This document shows positions 13,579 through 15,355 of a stretch of 15,355 nucleotides of DNA, one piece after another. Numbering within the stretch: the stretch's first letter is position 1; each line of letters opens with the position of its first letter. The position numbers and the translations under genes were made by a program. Source of the stretch: JBBFMJ01 sp037441225 (GTDB lineage Bacteria; Acidobacteriota; Thermoanaerobaculia; UBA2201); assembly GCA_037441225.1 (NCBI GenBank), contig JBBISU010000075.1:1-15355 (forward strand). The letters run 5' to 3'. The notes under the pieces were generated by a model. It saw only the letters and a list, made by a program, of their open reading frames with translations, did not search any database and was not told where the DNA came from.

Positions 13579-15222
13579 ATGGAAATTAAAGCACCAAGGG
13601 GAAACAAATTAAATTGTAAAAACTGGCAAACAGAAGCTGCTTTAAGGATGTTGATGAATAATTTAGACAAAGAAGTAGCTGAAAAACCAGAAGAATTAGT
13701 TGTATATGGTGGAATTGGTAAGGCAGCAAGAAATTGGGATTGCTACCATAAAATAGTTGAAACATTAAAAGATTTGAAAGAAGATGAGACATTACTTGTT
13801 CAGTCAGGAAAACCAGTAGCTGTTTTTCAGACACACAAGGAAGCACCAAGGGTTTTAATTGCAAATTCTTTGCTTGTTCCGAAATGGGCTACCTGGGAGG
13901 TTTTTAGAGAGTTGGATAAACTTGGCTTGATTATGTATGGTCAAATGACAGCTGGCTCCTGGATTTATATTGGGACACAAGGAATTTTGCAAGGAACTTA
14001 TGAAACCTTTGCTGAATGCGCAAGACAGCACTTTGGAGGTTCTCTAAAAGGAAAATTGCTTGTTACTGCTGGATTGGGTGGAATGGGTGGTGCACAGCCC
14101 CTTGCTTGCACGATGAATGAAGGAACTTTTTTAGCAGCAGAAGTAGATGAAGAAAGGATTAAAAGAAGAATTGAAACAAAATATTTGGATGAATATTACA
14201 ACTCAATTGATGAAGCAATTGATAAAGCCATAGAATATAAAGAAAAAGGAATTGCAAAATCTATTGGAGTTGTGGCAAATGCAGCAGAACTTCTTCCAAG
14301 GTTGATTGAAAGAAACATAACACCAGAAGTTTTAACAGATCAAACTTCAGCCCATGATGAATTAAATGGATATGTGCCAATGGGAATGGCTTTAAAAGAA
14401 GCACTGGAATTAAGAAAAAATAATCCTGAAGAATATATTAAAAGAAGTTATGAAACAATGGCAGTCCATGTAAGGGCAATGATTAAATTAAAAGAAAGGG
14501 GCTCTATAACTTTTGATTATGGCAACAATATAAGAGCACAAGCAAAAAAAGCAGGAGTTGAAGATGCCTTTTCTTTTCAGGGTTTTGTTCCTTTATTTAT
14601 AAGACCCCTCTTTTGCAAAGGCTCTGGTCCTTTTAGATGGGCTGCTCTCTCTGGGGATCCAGAAGATATTTATAAGACAGATGAAGCAATCTTAGAACTC
14701 TTCCCTGAAAATGAATCTTTAAAAAGATGGATAAAGATGGCTGAAGAAAGAGTAAAATTTCAAGGGCTTCCTGCAAGGATTTGCTGGCTTTCCTATGGTG
14801 AAAGGGATAAGGCAGGATTAAAATTTAATGAGATGGTGAAGAAGAAAAAATTAAAAGCACCAATTGTAATTGGAAGAGACCATCTGGATTCTGGTTCAGT
14901 TGCATCCCCAAACAGGGAAACAGAAGGGATGATGGATGGTTCTGATGCAATTGCTGACTGGCCAATACTTAATGCTTTAATAAATACTTGTGCAGGAGCT
15001 ACTTGGGTCTCTGTCCATCACGGCGGTGGTGTTGGAATGGGCTATTCTATCCATGCTGGAATGGTGGTAGTAGCAGATGGAACAAAGCTTGCAGAAAAAA
15101 AGCTTTCAAGGGTCTTAAAGACAGATCCAGGAATGGGAATTGTAAGACATGCAGATGCTGGCTATAAAATTGCAATTGAAACAGCAAAAAAACATAATAT
15201 AAAAATACCAATGCTAAAATAA
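13579..15222 (+). CDS. hutU: Urocanate hydratase (urocanase)
   Basis: Second step of histidine breakdown: urocanate plus water gives imidazolone propionate, using tightly bound NAD+ as electrophile in the cytoplasm. The 547 residues match the family length. Visible landmarks are YGGIGKAARNWDCYH (43-57), APRVLIANSLLVP (89-101), MYGQMTAGSWIYIGTQGILQG (119-139), the NAD-binding GLGGMGGAQPLA (165-176), TDQTSAHD (253-260), FDYGNNIR (312-319), FIRPLFCKGSGPFRWAALSGD (340-360), the active-site ICWL with C402 (family Cys in FQGLPARICW), IGRDHLDSGSV (431-441) and SVHHGGGVGMGYS (478-490). AGGAGG precedes the ATG by a few bases. No hutH, hutI or hutG is in view; they may lie downstream of the window or elsewhere. 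The sequence appears intact, with two changes from common family residues noted as a finding. Confidence 0.96.
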   Translation: MEIKAPRGNKLNCKNWQTEAALRMLMNNLDKEVAEKPEELVVYGGIGKAARNWDCYHKIVETLKDLKEDETLLVQSGKPVAVFQTHKEAPRVLIANSLLVPKWATWEVFRELDKLGLIMYGQMTAGSWIYIGTQGILQGTYETFAECARQHFGGSLKGKLLVTAGLGGMGGAQPLACTMNEGTFLAAEVDEERIKRRIETKYLDEYYNSIDEAIDKAIEYKEKGIAKSIGVVANAAELLPRLIERNITPEVLTDQTSAHDELNGYVPMGMALKEALELRKNNPEEYIKRSYETMAVHVRAMIKLKERGSITFDYGNNIRAQAKKAGVEDAFSFQGFVPLFIRPLFCKGSGPFRWAALSGDPEDIYKTDEAILELFPENESLKRWIKMAEERVKFQGLPARICWLSYGERDKAGLKFNEMVKKKKLKAPIVIGRDHLDSGSVASPNRETEGMMDGSDAIADWPILNALINTCAGATWVSVHHGGGVGMGYSIHAGMVVVADGTKLAEKKLSRVLKTDPGMGIVRHADAGYKIAIETAKKHNIKIPMLK

Positions 15223-15260
15223 TATTTTTTCATTAACCAAAAAATGAAGTTGAAAGAATG

Positions 15261-15316
15261 TAATTCAGTAGAGCAGTAGTCCGTTTTCCGTGTCCGTGTT
15301 TTAGCCCAAGTTGCTC
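15261..15316 (+). repeat. Small GC-rich patch with TCCGT repeats, bounded by an inverted pair
   Basis: After hutU the A/T-rich sequence is interrupted by a richer patch. It contains CAGTAG twice (15266-15279), TCCGT three times (15280-15297), and GAGCA (15271-15275) complementary to TGCTC (15312-15316). AGAGCAGTAG (15270-15279) also occurs on the minus strand in the island near 7910-7919. No gene is recognised; a dispersed repeat or short RNA is possible. Confidence 0.3.
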
Positions 15317-15355
15317 AATTTTATTGATTAATAGTTTTTAATAATAAAGATTTTG

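Noticed and set aside
1..15355. CRISPR array, insertion sequence, integrase or phage genes
   Set aside because: No regularly spaced direct repeats, transposase or integrase motifs, or long terminal inverted repeats were seen.

Overview
This is a low-GC window, very A/T-rich between genes. Its genes point to an uncultivated bacterium, possibly thermophilic. Bacterial hallmarks are a PilT retraction ATPase, a UpxY-type NusG paralogue, FabG, good AGGAGG ribosome binding sites and sigma70-like promoters (for example TTGACA-N17-TAAAAT before the gene at 12778). Secreted proteins with W-(R/H)-T...N-P-S beta-sandwich repeats, like the one at 12778, recall Acidobacteria/Aminicenantes-type genomes. 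That placement rests on resemblance only.

Layout. 2-982 is the 3' part of an unrecognised protein with a beta-rich start and a charged helical remainder. 983-1293 holds no gene. 1294-2595 is a MOFRL-family glycerate 2-kinase. Convergent to it are two minus-strand genes, pilT (4354-3158) followed by a UpxY/NusG-like antiterminator (3133-2624). Divergent from pilT is a tight run of three glycosyltransferases (4464-7644, overlaps of 4 and 10 bp): one GT-B/GT4-like and two GT-A/GT2-like. 7645-8125 is non-coding and contains an anomalous GC-rich island with several small hairpins. A single-pass membrane protein with a possible Fn3-like domain (8641-8126) is divergent from the operon fabG-gatE-gatD (8719-12685). 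A strong promoter then drives a secreted two-repeat protein (12778-13569) and hutU, urocanate hydratase (13579-15222). The last 133 bp contain a second, smaller GC-rich patch.

How the genes work together. The glycosyltransferases, UpxY protein and PilT look like a surface-polysaccharide or glycosylated-pilus neighbourhood. GatD and GatE form the two-subunit Glu-tRNA(Gln) amidotransferase that established knowledge assigns to archaea. Finding both subunits complete, overlapping and behind a bacterial fabG is the most notable observation here. A second theme is transcript architecture: predicted start sites fall on, or within about 22 nt of, the start codon for nearly every promoter I could place, which suggests leaderless or very short-leader mRNAs.
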